A stretch of DNA of 64,000 nucleotides, taken from assembly GCA_016717325.1 (NCBI GenBank), contig JADKFV010000008.1, positions 115,451-179,450 of the forward strand, written 5' to 3'. Origin of the DNA: Bacteroidota bacterium. GTDB taxonomy: Bacteria; Bacteroidota; Bacteroidia; AKYH767-A; OLB10. Positions within the stretch are counted from its first letter, which is position 1. Each line of letters starts with the position of its first letter. Positions 18,001 through 28,985 of this stretch are shown in pieces. Made by a program: the position numbers and the translations under genes. The notes beneath the pieces are model-generated. The model worked only from the letters and a program-made list of their open reading frames with translations, was not told the DNA's origin and searched no databases.

Positions 18001-21000
18001 AGAATATGAGGAGAGAAGTAATTTCAGTACTACCCCTGCTCCACAAGTGCAAGAAGATGTTTCATTGGCTGCTACCATTTCGAATAGAATGGTATTTACA
18101 GGAATGCACAATGATCATTCGCAATTTTTGACATTAATGGATGCAGACATGAAATTAAGTTTATTGAATAGTAATAATTGGGATGTGACCTCACCACTTT
18201 GTAATGGATGTAGCTGGATGAGTCAAAGCTATGTAGACAATCATGGTTTTTGGTGTGAACAACGCGGAGGCCAACATTACTTTTTTTCGCAAGATTATAG
18301 TTTAAGTCAAGATTTTCATCAAAAAATTGATGATTGCGGCATCAATGTATTTTTTGAAAGCTCGATGAAAACAGCGGGAAATTATTTGAACATTTACCCT
18401 TTCGAATTTCATCCGCCTGTTTACATTCCTTCACAATACAAAATTAATAGCATTACTGACTTTAGTGTAGGTAGTGCACTGCCAACCGCATTCAATACAA
18501 TTTACACTCCTTTGGGTTCCGCCTTTACTACCATATCAGCTAATTCTGCAACTCTTGCCGCAGTAAATTTTGGCGTGTGGCTTGCTGATGTGGCATGCAA
18601 TGCTTCTACGCACGTATTTGATGAAAGTGCGTTAGCTGTAGGGCACTCATCCTTATCTAATGGTTATGTTGGTCGTACTGTAAAATTCGAGATTCAACCT
18701 TCAATTTGCAATGCTGTGCTATGCCCAATGTTAAATAATGAACGCCAAGCCACTTTTGTACCAAATATAAATTGTTTATATGGTACCAATGCAAGTAATT
18801 TTGCAAGCTTACCTTCCAGTTTTACGCTTGATAATAGTTCTCCAGTTTATCAAGGACCATTGAGTTCACAAGCGAATTTTGTTGCCAAATTGAATTCTGC
18901 TACAATTCAAGCAATAAGTCATCAGGTACAAATCCCATTTACTTTATCAAATCCCCTTATTGAGTTAACTGTATGTGGCTCACAAAAAGCACCCAATGGT
19001 GCAGCCGGTAATGTTTTTGTAGCTGTACCTAAGCAAACCTATTGGGACGACAACAGTGTTACTTTGAAAATTAATACTATAGTTGTAACAAATCCCATTA
19101 TTGAATCTGGAGCAAATGGATATATTATTTTTAATTGTGGTGGTCTAACTGCCGGTGCCGATTTTAATGCAGTTTTGCAATTTGACTACATTGATTGCCC
19201 TTTAGGACAATCAACCGATCTTAATATTTATACTGGATATAGCTGTAATATAGATTTGCCTACTCCATTTAACATTAATCCAGCAAATTTCTGTAATATT
19301 GTTACACTTACACAAACTATGGAACTTGGTATTATACAAATTGATAATGATGGAAAAACGCCATCTATAGATTATAAACTTTGCCAGCCATTTGACAAGT
19401 TAACAAGTTTCGAAATTACCGCTGGTAATGATGTAGAATATCAGCCTTATGGTATTTTGGTAACTGGATTGCCTGCACATTTAATTGCCTTAACTTGCAC
19501 GTTATCTTATGGAAATAATTCTGTAATACTAAATCCTCCTGTAAACAACAATTTTATTATTTCACCTTTACAGGTGCAGGCACTTTGCAACACTGCAATT
19601 AATGGTTGGGTAACAAAGAACTGTTTGCCACAAATACTTTGCAAATTAGAATTAATGCCCGAATGTGGATTTCAAAGTGGCACATATAACATCGGTATTA
19701 CTTTGCAAGCAAAAAATTATTGCAAGAGTGACATCTCGTCTCTTGCAACAAATGCTGTTACTTTTGACCGAATAGGCACCACTTGCACCGATTGCTTTAC
19801 TATTACAAAACTATCGACAACAATCCTGTAAAAGTAGGTGACCCTGTTGTATTTACGATTACTGTTTGTGCTAATAATGCAACAGCACAACAAGTTAATA
19901 TTGGTGATGTGCTACCCCAAAATTTTACCATGACAATACCAAATTGGCCTTGGAATAATCCTGTAACATTGCCTGCCAACGGCTGTGTTCCCTACACTAT
20001 TTCGGGTTATTATACATTGGATGGTGACGATTGCCATATTGTTGGCAATACGGCTACTTTAAATCAGGTAGGCACAACAAATATAATAACAGCCGAAGTA
20101 TGCCCTACAGTACAAATTGCTTGTTTTAACCCTGCAATGGTTACATATCCTGATAACGAAAGTGTAACTTCACTCGGATTGCCATCTACGGTTAGCAATC
20201 AAATTATTTATATTGAAGGAACCTTTACTGTGAATCAAACATTCGAATTTTCTGACTGCCAAATATATATTGCTGCCGGTGGGCAAATAATAGTTGACCC
20301 TAATTATACGTTTACTCTCGACAACACAATAATTGAAGGTTGCGGTTATATGTGGCAAGGCATAAAATTACAAAATGGTGCCAATGCCGAAATTATAAAT
20401 GATAGTTGGATACGCGATGCCGACATAGGATTGAACATAATAAATAACAGCAAAGTAAAAATATTGCAATCTATGTTTACCGATTGTGTGCGTGGTGTGT
20501 ATAGCGAGCCAACAGGCGGCTGTGCTGATATTAGCACCACTTGGATATACATTGACGAAAGCGTATTTGATATGGTACGCCCTGCATTTTTGTGGAGCTA
20601 CACCAACCAACCTGCACATGGCACAAAACCAATTGCGGGTGTTGAATTAAACAATGTGTTAGAACAAATTATTCGGATTGGAAAGTTACCGGGCTATGCC
20701 CCCAATCAATTTAAAAATATGAATGCAGGGATTGTAATACACAACAGCACTTTGGAAATACACAACACCACCTTTCGCGATATACAGCCCGATAATTTTT
20801 ACACAGAGGCATGGAAAGGTAGCGCAGCAGCAAGCACAGGAGGAGGACTTGGAAATAATTGCACATCAAATAATATTATTGTAAAAACTATTTTAGGTAT
20901 TGATAATATTAATAATTGCTACCGTGGCATTTATACCGACTTCTCGGGCTTAGGTGCATCGGCTGTAAAAATATTGAATGCTCATACAGGAATTTTTAGT

Positions 21001-22784
21001 ACGAGGTGTCCTTTTTTGCAGACAGTGAGAGTTACAGGCTGCACAATAACTGCCTCACATTTTGGAATAGATTGGTATAATAATGCGGGTGCTAAAAGTA
21101 TGTATGCCGATGGCAACTCCATAAAAATTGAAAACAACAAACTTGGAGTAGCAATTAGCTTAGAAGAATTATCGAACACTGCGATTGCAAATTATCAAAT
21201 AGTAAACAACATTGATATACGCGTGGTGTCCGCTGCAAATGGAATTAGGATGCGCAACATTGGCAATGCAACTATTTCATACAATAAAATATATCAAAGT
21301 GTTAATGTAAATTATCCAACTACTTATGGTGTGGCTATGGAGTTTTGCAAAAAGAATAATTTATCGTGCAACGAGGTGTATTGCTACAATGCAAGCTATA
21401 CCAATAGTTATGGCATGAATATTATGGAAAGCGGCTCAAATATTTATGAGTGCAACCTCACACAAGGCAATGGAACAGGCGTATTTTTTGGTGGCAACCA
21501 ATGCAACTCTACCGACTTTAGAGGCAACATTATGAAAGATAATTTACTCGGCCTCGAACTTAATAGCCAAGCAGTAACAAGCACGCAAGTACGCAAAGGT
21601 AATTTGTGGATTAACTATGGTGGCGTTTTTGGTGCGATTAATTCTAATCCTCTCTATATATTTTCGCAATTTCAAGTTAATGCTATGTTTGGTACAGCTT
21701 TGTATCCATTAGTATCACCGCCACTTTGGTTTGCGCAAGTTGCAGGGACTAACTTTTCTTGTTCCACTGCATTAAGCTGTATTGGACAAGCGGCACCCGA
21801 TGTTGATGTTTCGTATTTAAAAACTGTAATACATGATAGTATTAATGTGCCTGTATATCAAAATGAAACAGAAGCAAGTGCAAAAATAAATACCATTGAA
21901 ACATTGGTAGAAAACCCTGCATTACGTGCTGCCGATACCACATTAAATAATTTTTACAATAATAATATTAATGAAACTGCGGGTAAAATTGCAAGTGTAA
22001 AAAGGCTAAAATCTTTAAGTAATATTTCAACTTACAATAATAGCTTGCTGTTATTAGATAGCCTTACCAAAACCAAAACCGATAGTTTGTATTTGATAGA
22101 TAGTTTGAATACTATAAATCCATCTAATACATTTAATTTACTTTTGGATGAAATCAAATTACGATTGAGTGTTTTATTGCAAACACAAAACCAAATAATG
22201 ATGCTGGTAAAAAACGCAAACGACAGTTTGCTTGATGAAGCCAATACTTTAAACATTACAATTGCGCCAAATGAAATTCCCGAAATAAATCAAAGATTTA
22301 TTAATGATGTTGAATTAAATTATCGCGATGTTGGTAAAGATTACATTAAAAATAATTTTAATGATTTATTAGCTTTAGCGCAACAATGCCCATATTCTGG
22401 CGGTGAGGCAGTAATAAGAGCAAGAATCTTTTTAAGACAAATTACAGATACAATAGAATACGAAGACCAAGCCGTTTGTTTGCAAAATGGAATTTTTAGG
22501 CAAAGTAATTTATCGAATGAAAAGGTTGAAGCTGCAAACAAATTAATTTTAATCCCAAATCCTGCAAATGAATATATAGCTTTAAGAGGTTTAGATAGAT
22601 TGATAGATTGTTATTCAATTAAACTTTTATGATTCTTATATGCAAAATATAAAAAAATATTAAATTTAATTTTAGAGATGGACAATATATAATTAGCATA
22701 CAAAATTTGCCATCGGGAGTTTATTTCATAAAGGCTAATTGTAATACAGATATTTCATTTTTAAAATGCACAGTAATACATTAA
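15068..22784 (+). CDS. Giant Cys-rich T9SS-secreted surface protein (conserved-repeat and beta-helix regions), frame-broken
   Basis: One gene of about 2,570 codons read through several breaks: an in-frame TAA at 16190, a frameshift near 19800 (DCFTITK should continue TIDNNPVKVGDPVVF after one added A) and at least two more at 22625-22680. The start is uncertain: no in-frame ATG precedes the hydrophobic signal KKCALIILILCTYNNISFG (about 15237-15293), so TTG (for example 15185) or a missed indel is likely. The body is strand-rich with many Cys. Near 19830-20090 is a DUF11-like domain (VKVGDPVVFTITVCANN). At 20170-21650 is a right-handed parallel beta-helix (repeated N-rich rungs such as IINNSKVKILQSMF). 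Near 22375 is AQQCPYSGGEAV, then a type A T9SS domain (LIPNPANEYIALRGL to LPSGVYFIKANCN). Probably a cell-surface adhesin or structural protein; ligand unknown. Confidence 0.75.
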
Positions 22785-22788
22785 AGGG

Positions 22789-24294
22789 ATGAAAAAGCTG
22801 TATATTTTGAGTTATGTATTTAATCTCCTCTCTATTAATATAATTGGGCAAGGATTAAATCATAATTGGTTTATTGGATATAACACAATACCCGACCAAT
22901 ATACCGTTTCTGGAAAAGGAAAAATTGAAATTGGTTCTAATTCAATTGCAGTGCTGCCTCAAAGCAGGTATATGCCAATGAATAACACACAAGCAAATAT
23001 TTCAGATTCAAATGGTACCATTTTGATATATACAAATGGATGTTGGATAGCAAATACTTTAGGAGACACGGTTATAAATGGAAATGAATTAAATCCTGGA
23101 ACATTAACTGATGATTGGTGTATTCCATCAATTGGCTTGCCAATCCCGCAAGCAGCTATCCTAATTGATTATCCTCAAAAGAACAATCAATACATTTTAT
23201 TCCACTTAACTGGTAACTATTCAAATGCTCAATTTCCAACCGAACTTTACTACTCATTAATTGATGTTTCAAATGATTCTGTAACATTAAAAAACCAAAT
23301 TATTATTAATGATAAAATTGGATATGTCTTATCAGCATGCAAGCATGCAAATGGTCGAGACTGGTGGATAACGGCATTTAAAGATAGCAGTGATTATGTT
23401 TATTCTATTGAAGTAACTGCGCAAGGAATTAGCACACCTGTTTTACAAAAATTGAACACACCAAATCACAATGCATTTATTAATCAACCAACTTTTTCTC
23501 GTGATGGTAAACAATTTGCATTCCATTATTATTACGGAACGATACCAAATAATATTTATGATGAGGTAAGGTTATTTGATTTTGATAGGTGTACAGGGCA
23601 GTTTTCAAATTATCGCAGTATTACGATTGGACCAAGTAATGGTGGATTGGGATTGGCTTTTTCTCCAAATAGCAAGCAATTATATTTTTGCACTTTTGAT
23701 ACTGTTTATCAGTTGCAAACAGATTCAACAAATCTCCTTACTTCTTTACAGGTGGTTGCAATAAATGATGGTTTTTATTCGCCAATCCCGCCCTATCAAA
23801 CAAACTTTTGGGATATGTATCTTGGTGCAAATGGTAAAATATATATATCATCAGGTAGTAGTGTTATTTCTATGCATTATATTGATAGCCCAGATGTATT
23901 TGGCATTGGATGTAATGTGCAATTGCATTCTTTACCTTTGCCATGTTGGACAATCAGAGCAAATGTGAATCACCCAAACTACTACCTCGGTTGCGATACA
24001 ACACTTGGTTGTGGCTGTGCTACAAGTTATAATGATGTGGCAATCGATAATTATACATTAAGAATATTTCCAAATCCCAGCAATGGAAATTTCAATATTG
24101 GTTATAAATCAATTTCAAAAAGTTCTCTGTTGTCTGTAATTAATACAAATGGTGTGGTTGTGTTTTCAAAATACTTACCCCCGTGGAGCAATGAGCAAAG
24201 TATAAATATAAGTAACAGTGCAGATGGGATATATTTTGTAAAAGTTGAAAGTGGTGGAAAGTATATTGCGGGTAAAATTGTAATACAGAAATGA
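22789..24294 (+). CDS. T9SS-secreted protein, tandem paralogue 1
   Basis: A 501-aa secreted protein starting 4 bases after the giant gene. Signal peptide 1-20 (ending INIIGQ); the body repeats the pattern ISDSNGTILIYTNGCWIAN, ACKHANGRDWWITAFKDSSD, QPTFSRDGKQFAFHYY and YYLGCDTTLGCGC, which looks like a beta-propeller of the kind found widely as unnamed T9SS proteins. The C-terminus FPNPSSNGNFNIGY-like segment (LRIFPNPSNGNFNIGYKS) to YFVKVESGGKYIAGKIVIQK is a type A sorting domain. It is the most diverged of three tandem copies. Function unknown; surface exposure is well supported. Confidence 0.85.
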   Translation: MKKLYILSYVFNLLSINIIGQGLNHNWFIGYNTIPDQYTVSGKGKIEIGSNSIAVLPQSRYMPMNNTQANISDSNGTILIYTNGCWIANTLGDTVINGNELNPGTLTDDWCIPSIGLPIPQAAILIDYPQKNNQYILFHLTGNYSNAQFPTELYYSLIDVSNDSVTLKNQIIINDKIGYVLSACKHANGRDWWITAFKDSSDYVYSIEVTAQGISTPVLQKLNTPNHNAFINQPTFSRDGKQFAFHYYYGTIPNNIYDEVRLFDFDRCTGQFSNYRSITIGPSNGGLGLAFSPNSKQLYFCTFDTVYQLQTDSTNLLTSLQVVAINDGFYSPIPPYQTNFWDMYLGANGKIYISSGSSVISMHYIDSPDVFGIGCNVQLHSLPLPCWTIRANVNHPNYYLGCDTTLGCGCATSYNDVAIDNYTLRIFPNPSNGNFNIGYKSISKSSLLSVINTNGVVVFSKYLPPWSNEQSINISNSADGIYFVKVESGGKYIAGKIVIQK

Positions 24295-24331
24295 AAATAA
24301 AAATCATACTAATCATTTAATCAAATAAATC

Positions 24332-24745
24332 ATGGTTCAGACAATTGCCCAGCAATGCCCACTTGCAGGTGGCCCTACCGTTTACACCGCACGCATTTTT
24401 CTGTCTATGATAAATGATAGCATCGAATATTTTGATGCTGCTGTTTGCTTGCAAATGGGTATCTTCAGGATAGGGAAATACAACGAGTTGTTACGTACAG
24501 GAATTTCAATTGTGCCAAATCCAGCTAAAAATTTAGTCACTATTAGAGCATTGAACAGCGTAAGTGGGTTGTGTAAAATAAGCATTATTGATGCATTAGG
24601 AAAGCTACAATTAAAAAGGAGGATTGATTGCAATCAGAAGGTAATTAGAATTGATACAAAACAACTTTCAACAGGTGTTTACACAGTAGCTTTTTTAAGC
24701 GATGGATATGTTTTAAAAGCAAACAAATTAATTATTAAACGATGA
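24332..24745 (+). CDS. Orphan C-terminal module (AQQCP segment plus T9SS sorting domain), copy 2
   Basis: 137 codons equivalent to the last part of the giant protein: TIAQQCPLAGGPTVYTARIF, AAVCLQMGIFRIG, then VPNPAKNLVTIRALNS and STGVYTVAFLSDGYVLKANKLIIKR. There is no signal peptide, so even if translated from the ATG at 24332 it could not reach the T9SS through Sec. I read it as a truncated duplicate of the giant gene's tail, carried along when the downstream paralogue was duplicated. It overlaps the next ATG by 4 bases (ATGA). Confidence 0.7.
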   Translation: MVQTIAQQCPLAGGPTVYTARIFLSMINDSIEYFDAAVCLQMGIFRIGKYNELLRTGISIVPNPAKNLVTIRALNSVSGLCKISIIDALGKLQLKRRIDCNQKVIRIDTKQLSTGVYTVAFLSDGYVLKANKLIIKR

Positions 24746-26289
24746 AATATTCAATAGTTATTTGTTGCTTACTACAATGGTGTGCATTCGATTTATGCAA
24801 TGCGCAAGGCAAAACACACCATTTTTTATTAGGTTATGATGTTGGTTTGTTTGATACAAATGTTGTATCAACTAAAGCTCGCCTTTTAATTGATAGCAAT
24901 AGTATAATCACAGTACCCGAAAGCCGCAAAATGCCATTTGGCAGCACACAAGCAACCATGAGCGATGAGAATGGTAATTTAATAATTGCCACGAATGGAT
25001 GTTGGATTGCAGATGCAACAGGTGATACAATGTTGAATGGTGGGGGGTTGAATCCGAGTATTTATATGAAAGATTGGTGCGATAATACAAGTGGATTTCC
25101 GGTCTTACACGCCAATGCAATATTACCTTTTCCAGCTGATAATTCTAAATACATTTTATTTCATCACGGTTGGGATGCTGTTACATATTGGTTCAATTCT
25201 TATGTTCCATTATTTTTATATAGTTCATTAATTGATATTAGCGCAAATAGCGGGAAAGGTGAGGTTATGACAAATAAGAAAAATATACAAATAATTAATG
25301 ATACATTAAGTCAAGGAATTGCAGCATGTAAACATGCAAATGGTCGTGATTGGTGGATTGTAGCATTGAAAGATAGCTCAGACCTGATTTATACGATGCT
25401 ATTAACTCCAAATGGAATTGACACAATATTCACACAACATTTAAATGTACCTTTTGGCTTTGTAAATGTTTGGCAACCACAATTCTCTCCTGATGGCAAA
25501 AAATTTTCTTATACTTTTACATTTCCTACACCCATTCCTTGGCCCTGGTTTGCCGATGTTAGAATATTTGATTTCGATAGATGCACAGGCATTTTTAGTA
25601 ACCCTTTTATAATTGATATTTCTGATACATATCCTGGAATGGGCAGTCAATTTTCCTCAAACTCAAAATACTTATACTGTGCAACGCAGCAGCATTTGCA
25701 TCAAATAGATGTAGCTACACAAACCAAAACATTGGTAGCCACAAACGATACTTTTTATTCTCCTTACTTTCCATTTCAAACAGATTTTTGGTCTATGTAT
25801 CGCGCAGCAAATGGGAAGATTTATATTTCATCTGGTAACGGTGTTATTGATATGCATGTAATAAATGAGCCAGATAGCGCAGGGCTTGCATGTGATGTGC
25901 AATTGCATAGTTTGCATTTACCTTGTTTTCAATTTCGTGCTAATGTGTACCACCCCAATTATTATTTGGGGTGCGATACTTCTTTGGGTTGTCCGTGCCT
26001 CTCCTCAACAAGCCTAACAGAAAACGGCCAACACGATTTTCGTTTTCGTGTTTATCCCAATCCTGTTGTAAATAATTTTGTTAACATAGGGTATATACTA
26101 CCTCAAAATAAAAATGGCATTTTAAAATTGTATGATGTAAACGGTAAACAACTTTACTCGCAAGGCTTACCGCCTTGGAGTAATGAGCAAAGTATTAAAT
26201 TGCCTAAACTTGCAAACGGAATTTATAATTTAAGAATAGAAAGTGGAGGGTATTTTATGAGTAGAAATATTGTTGTGATGCGGGAGTAA
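24742..26289 (+). CDS. T9SS-secreted protein, tandem paralogue 2
   Basis: 515 aa. Signal peptide MKYSIVICCLLQWCAFDLCNAQ, then the propeller-like body with MSDENGNLIIATNGCWIADA, ACKHANGRDWWIVALKDSSD, WQPQFSPDGKKFSYTF and NYYLGCDTSLGCPC, and a C-terminal sorting domain (RVYPNPVVNNFVNIGYIL to NGIYNLRIESGGYFMSRNIVV). It closely resembles the copy at 26907. Its last 200 codons are nearly identical to that copy at DNA level while the first half is more diverged. Confidence 0.87.
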   Translation: MKYSIVICCLLQWCAFDLCNAQGKTHHFLLGYDVGLFDTNVVSTKARLLIDSNSIITVPESRKMPFGSTQATMSDENGNLIIATNGCWIADATGDTMLNGGGLNPSIYMKDWCDNTSGFPVLHANAILPFPADNSKYILFHHGWDAVTYWFNSYVPLFLYSSLIDISANSGKGEVMTNKKNIQIINDTLSQGIAACKHANGRDWWIVALKDSSDLIYTMLLTPNGIDTIFTQHLNVPFGFVNVWQPQFSPDGKKFSYTFTFPTPIPWPWFADVRIFDFDRCTGIFSNPFIIDISDTYPGMGSQFSSNSKYLYCATQQHLHQIDVATQTKTLVATNDTFYSPYFPFQTDFWSMYRAANGKIYISSGNGVIDMHVINEPDSAGLACDVQLHSLHLPCFQFRANVYHPNYYLGCDTSLGCPCLSSTSLTENGQHDFRFRVYPNPVVNNFVNIGYILPQNKNGILKLYDVNGKQLYSQGLPPWSNEQSIKLPKLANGIYNLRIESGGYFMSRNIVVMRE

Positions 26290-26451
26290 AATACAAACAC
26301 AATGCACCTCCAAACCTCCTTTAGGAGGCTTAAATACAGGGATTTTGGTTTATAGTTACTTTAGGTTTCTTATTTTAATTTTACATATTTGTAAAAAAAA
26401 ATTATAGCATGAAATTGAAAAAACTATTAGCCAACCAAAACGAAAAATGAA
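26290..26451 (+). other. Spacer with CCTCCTTTAGGAGG palindrome
   Basis: Between paralogue 2 and the next tail module. CCTCCTTTAGGAGG at 26315-26328 is a near-perfect hairpin with little T run after it; it may act as a weak terminator or be a repeat relic. Confidence 0.4.
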
Positions 26452-26910
26452 ATGATACGATATAGCCAGCCGAGTATTGGTAAGCCCCTTCAGAGGTTTG
26501 GGGTGTATTCTATTGCCCAGCAATGCCCATACAGCGGGGGTAATGCAGTATACATTGCAAGAAATTATATTGCTTTGATGGGTGATACTGTAATATATGA
26601 CGATGCCAGTATTTGTTTGCAGCAAGGAATATTTAGACAAGGTACTATTAACGAATTGCCAATTGAAGTTTATTTAAAACCAAATCCTGCGGATGAATAT
26701 GTTGAAATATTTATATCGAACAACAATGGAATAAATTGTTCAATTAAGATTTTGGATGTCTTAGGAAAACTGCATTTAAATAAGCTGATTGATTGCAAAC
26801 AAAAGGTAATTAGAATTGATACCAAGCAGTTGTCTGCGGGCGTTTATTCTGTTGCATTTATAAGCGATGCATATATTTTAAAAGCAAATAAATTAATTAT
26901 TGAACGATGA
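26452..26910 (+). CDS. Orphan C-terminal module (AQQCP segment plus T9SS sorting domain), copy 3
   Basis: 152 codons. From SIAQQCPYSGGNAVYIARNY onwards it matches the giant protein tail and the module at 24332, ending in the sorting domain LKPNPADEYVEIFISN to LSAGVYSVAFISDAYILKAN. Homology to the giant protein begins at the same place as in copy 2 (IAQQCP), so both were cut at one breakpoint. The 19 residues before it (MIRYSQPSIGKPLQRFGVY) have no match in the other modules. No signal peptide. ATGA overlap with the next gene. Confidence 0.7.
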   Translation: MIRYSQPSIGKPLQRFGVYSIAQQCPYSGGNAVYIARNYIALMGDTVIYDDASICLQQGIFRQGTINELPIEVYLKPNPADEYVEIFISNNNGINCSIKILDVLGKLHLNKLIDCKQKVIRIDTKQLSAGVYSVAFISDAYILKANKLIIER

Positions 26911-28454
26911 AATATTCAATAGTTATTTATTGCATACTACAGTGGTGTGCAATCGCCTTTTGCAATGCACAAGGCAAAACGCACCATTTTCTATTGGGAT
27001 ACAGTTTATTGTTGGGTGACACGAATGTAACTTCCACCAAAGCTCGTTTTTTAATTGATAGCAATAGTATAATCACAGTACCTGAAAGCCGCAAAATGCC
27101 ATTTGATGGAGAACAAGCGACCATGAGTGACGAAAATGGCAATTTAATAATTGCTACCAATGGATGTTGGATTGCTGATTCAACAGGTGATTTAATGCTA
27201 AATGGTGATGGATTGAATCCAAGTAATATTACTTCACAATGGTGCGATAACACAAGTGGATTACCCTTAATACATGGTAGCTGCATTTTGCCAATGCCCG
27301 ATAGTGCAAATAAATATTATTTATTTCATCAAACGTTTGATACACTTGTAAATTCTACATATTATGTAAGTGTGTTTTTTTATTACACAATAATGGATTT
27401 AACGTTAAACAATGGCAAAGGTGCTGTGATACCAAATGAAAAAAACAAAGTGATAATAACAGATTCATTAAGTGGAGGAATTGCAGCGTGTAAACATGCA
27501 AATGGCAGAGATTGGTGGGTTATTGTATTAAAAGATAGCACAGACATTATTTATAATATACTATTAACGCCAAATGGGATTGACACAATTTTCTCACAAC
27601 ATTTGGGTGTGCCACCTGGATATGTAAATATTTGGCAGCCTCAATTTTCACCAGATGGAAAAAAATTTGCCTATGCGTTCACATACCCAATTCCAAATCC
27701 TTGGCCATGGTATGCTGATGTACGGCTATTAGATTTTGACCGGTGTACAGGAATGTTCAGCAATCCTTATGTAATAGATAATACTGATACATATCCCGGA
27801 GGTGGTATACAATTTTCCTCAAACTCAAAATACTTATACTGTGCAACGCAGCAGCATTTGCATCAAATAGATGTAGCTACACAAACCAAAACATTGGTAG
27901 CTACAAACGATACTTTTTATTCTCCATACTTTCCATTTCAAACGGATTTTTGGGCTATGTATCGTGCAGCAAACGGCAAGATTTATATTTCATCTGGCAG
28001 TAGCGTAATTGATATGCATGTAATAAATGAGCTTGATAGTGCAGGGCTTGCATGCGATGTGCAATTGCATAGTTTGCACTTACCATGCTTTCAATTTCGT
28101 GCAAATGTTTACCACCCAAATTATTATTTGGGGTGCGATACTTCTTTGGGTTGCCCTTGCCTCTCCTCAACAAGCCTAACAGAAAACGGCCAACACGATT
28201 TTCGTTTTCGTGTGTATCCCAATCCTGTAGTAAATAATTTTGTTAACATAGGGTATATACTACCTCAAAATAAAAGTGGCATTTTAAAATTGTATGATGT
28301 AAACGGCAAACAACTTTACACGCAAGGCTTGCCGCCTTGGAGCAATGAGCAAAGTATTAAATTGCCTAAACTTACAAATGGAATTTATAATTTAAGAATA
28401 GAAAGTGGTGGGTATTTTATGAGTAGAAATTTGGTGGTGATGGGGGAGAAATAG
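26907..28454 (+). CDS. T9SS-secreted protein, tandem paralogue 3
   Basis: 515 aa with signal peptide MKYSIVIYCILQWCAIAFCNAQ and the same domains as paralogue 2: NGCWIADSTGD, ACKHANGRDWWVIVLKDSTD, WQPQFSPDGKKFAYAF, NYYLGCDTSLGCPC and the sorting domain RVYPNPVVNNFVNIGYIL. The 3' part (27823 to the end) is almost the same as 25661-26289, which suggests recent gene conversion or recent duplication followed by change in the 5' half. Function unknown. Confidence 0.87.
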   Translation: MKYSIVIYCILQWCAIAFCNAQGKTHHFLLGYSLLLGDTNVTSTKARFLIDSNSIITVPESRKMPFDGEQATMSDENGNLIIATNGCWIADSTGDLMLNGDGLNPSNITSQWCDNTSGLPLIHGSCILPMPDSANKYYLFHQTFDTLVNSTYYVSVFFYYTIMDLTLNNGKGAVIPNEKNKVIITDSLSGGIAACKHANGRDWWVIVLKDSTDIIYNILLTPNGIDTIFSQHLGVPPGYVNIWQPQFSPDGKKFAYAFTYPIPNPWPWYADVRLLDFDRCTGMFSNPYVIDNTDTYPGGGIQFSSNSKYLYCATQQHLHQIDVATQTKTLVATNDTFYSPYFPFQTDFWAMYRAANGKIYISSGSSVIDMHVINELDSAGLACDVQLHSLHLPCFQFRANVYHPNYYLGCDTSLGCPCLSSTSLTENGQHDFRFRVYPNPVVNNFVNIGYILPQNKSGILKLYDVNGKQLYTQGLPPWSNEQSIKLPKLTNGIYNLRIESGGYFMSRNLVVMGEK

Positions 28455-28985
28455 GCAAGCGAGGCTTACGCAGCAAAAACCCCTAAATCCCCACTTGGGG
28501 ACTTTCCTCTCACGGGGCATAATTGCGTATTGAATAAAACCTGGTTTTCAGAATATTTTACTGCTTAAAATTATAATTTTGTTAGCACCAAAATCAGCCA
28601 TGTGAACTACTGTAAGTCCCAAATGGGGATTTAGGGTTATGAGTCGAAAAACGGTATTTATAATTTAAGAATAGAAAGTGGGGGTATTTTATGAGTAGGA
28701 ATATTGTAGTGATGCATGAGGAATAATCGTGCGAGGCATTCGCAGCAAAAACCCCTAAATCCCCACTTGGGGTCTTGCCACACACAGGCTTTAAAACCTT
28801 TAATGAAAACTATTTTCCAAGTTGAATTGGACTGTTTTGGCCAACAATAATCGATATTATTCAATCAACAACCAGTAATCACCTCTTTTTCAAAAACCAC
28901 TTGCAAACCCATCCACTTATTCCCATCTTTGAAAACATAAACCTAATGAAAAATATTTTGTTCATTTGTGTAAACCAAAATAATT
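28455..28985 (+). repeat. Gene-free block with a duplicated 3' end of the paralogue and CCCTAAATCCCC hairpins
   Basis: Bases 28649-28772 repeat 28377-28500: the last codons of the T9SS paralogue (GIYNLRIESG and on), its stop region and the following GCAGCAAAAACCCCTAAAT word. A third, inverted copy of the CCCTAAATCCCC word lies at 28616-28638. ACCCCTAAATCCCCACTTGGGG can fold on itself. No gene is supported. It marks the right edge of the surface-protein block. Confidence 0.7.

Noticed and set aside
24332..24745. Independent small secreted protein
   Set aside because: It has a sorting domain but no signal peptide, and it matches the tail of the giant protein from a sharp breakpoint, so a truncated duplicate is the better reading.
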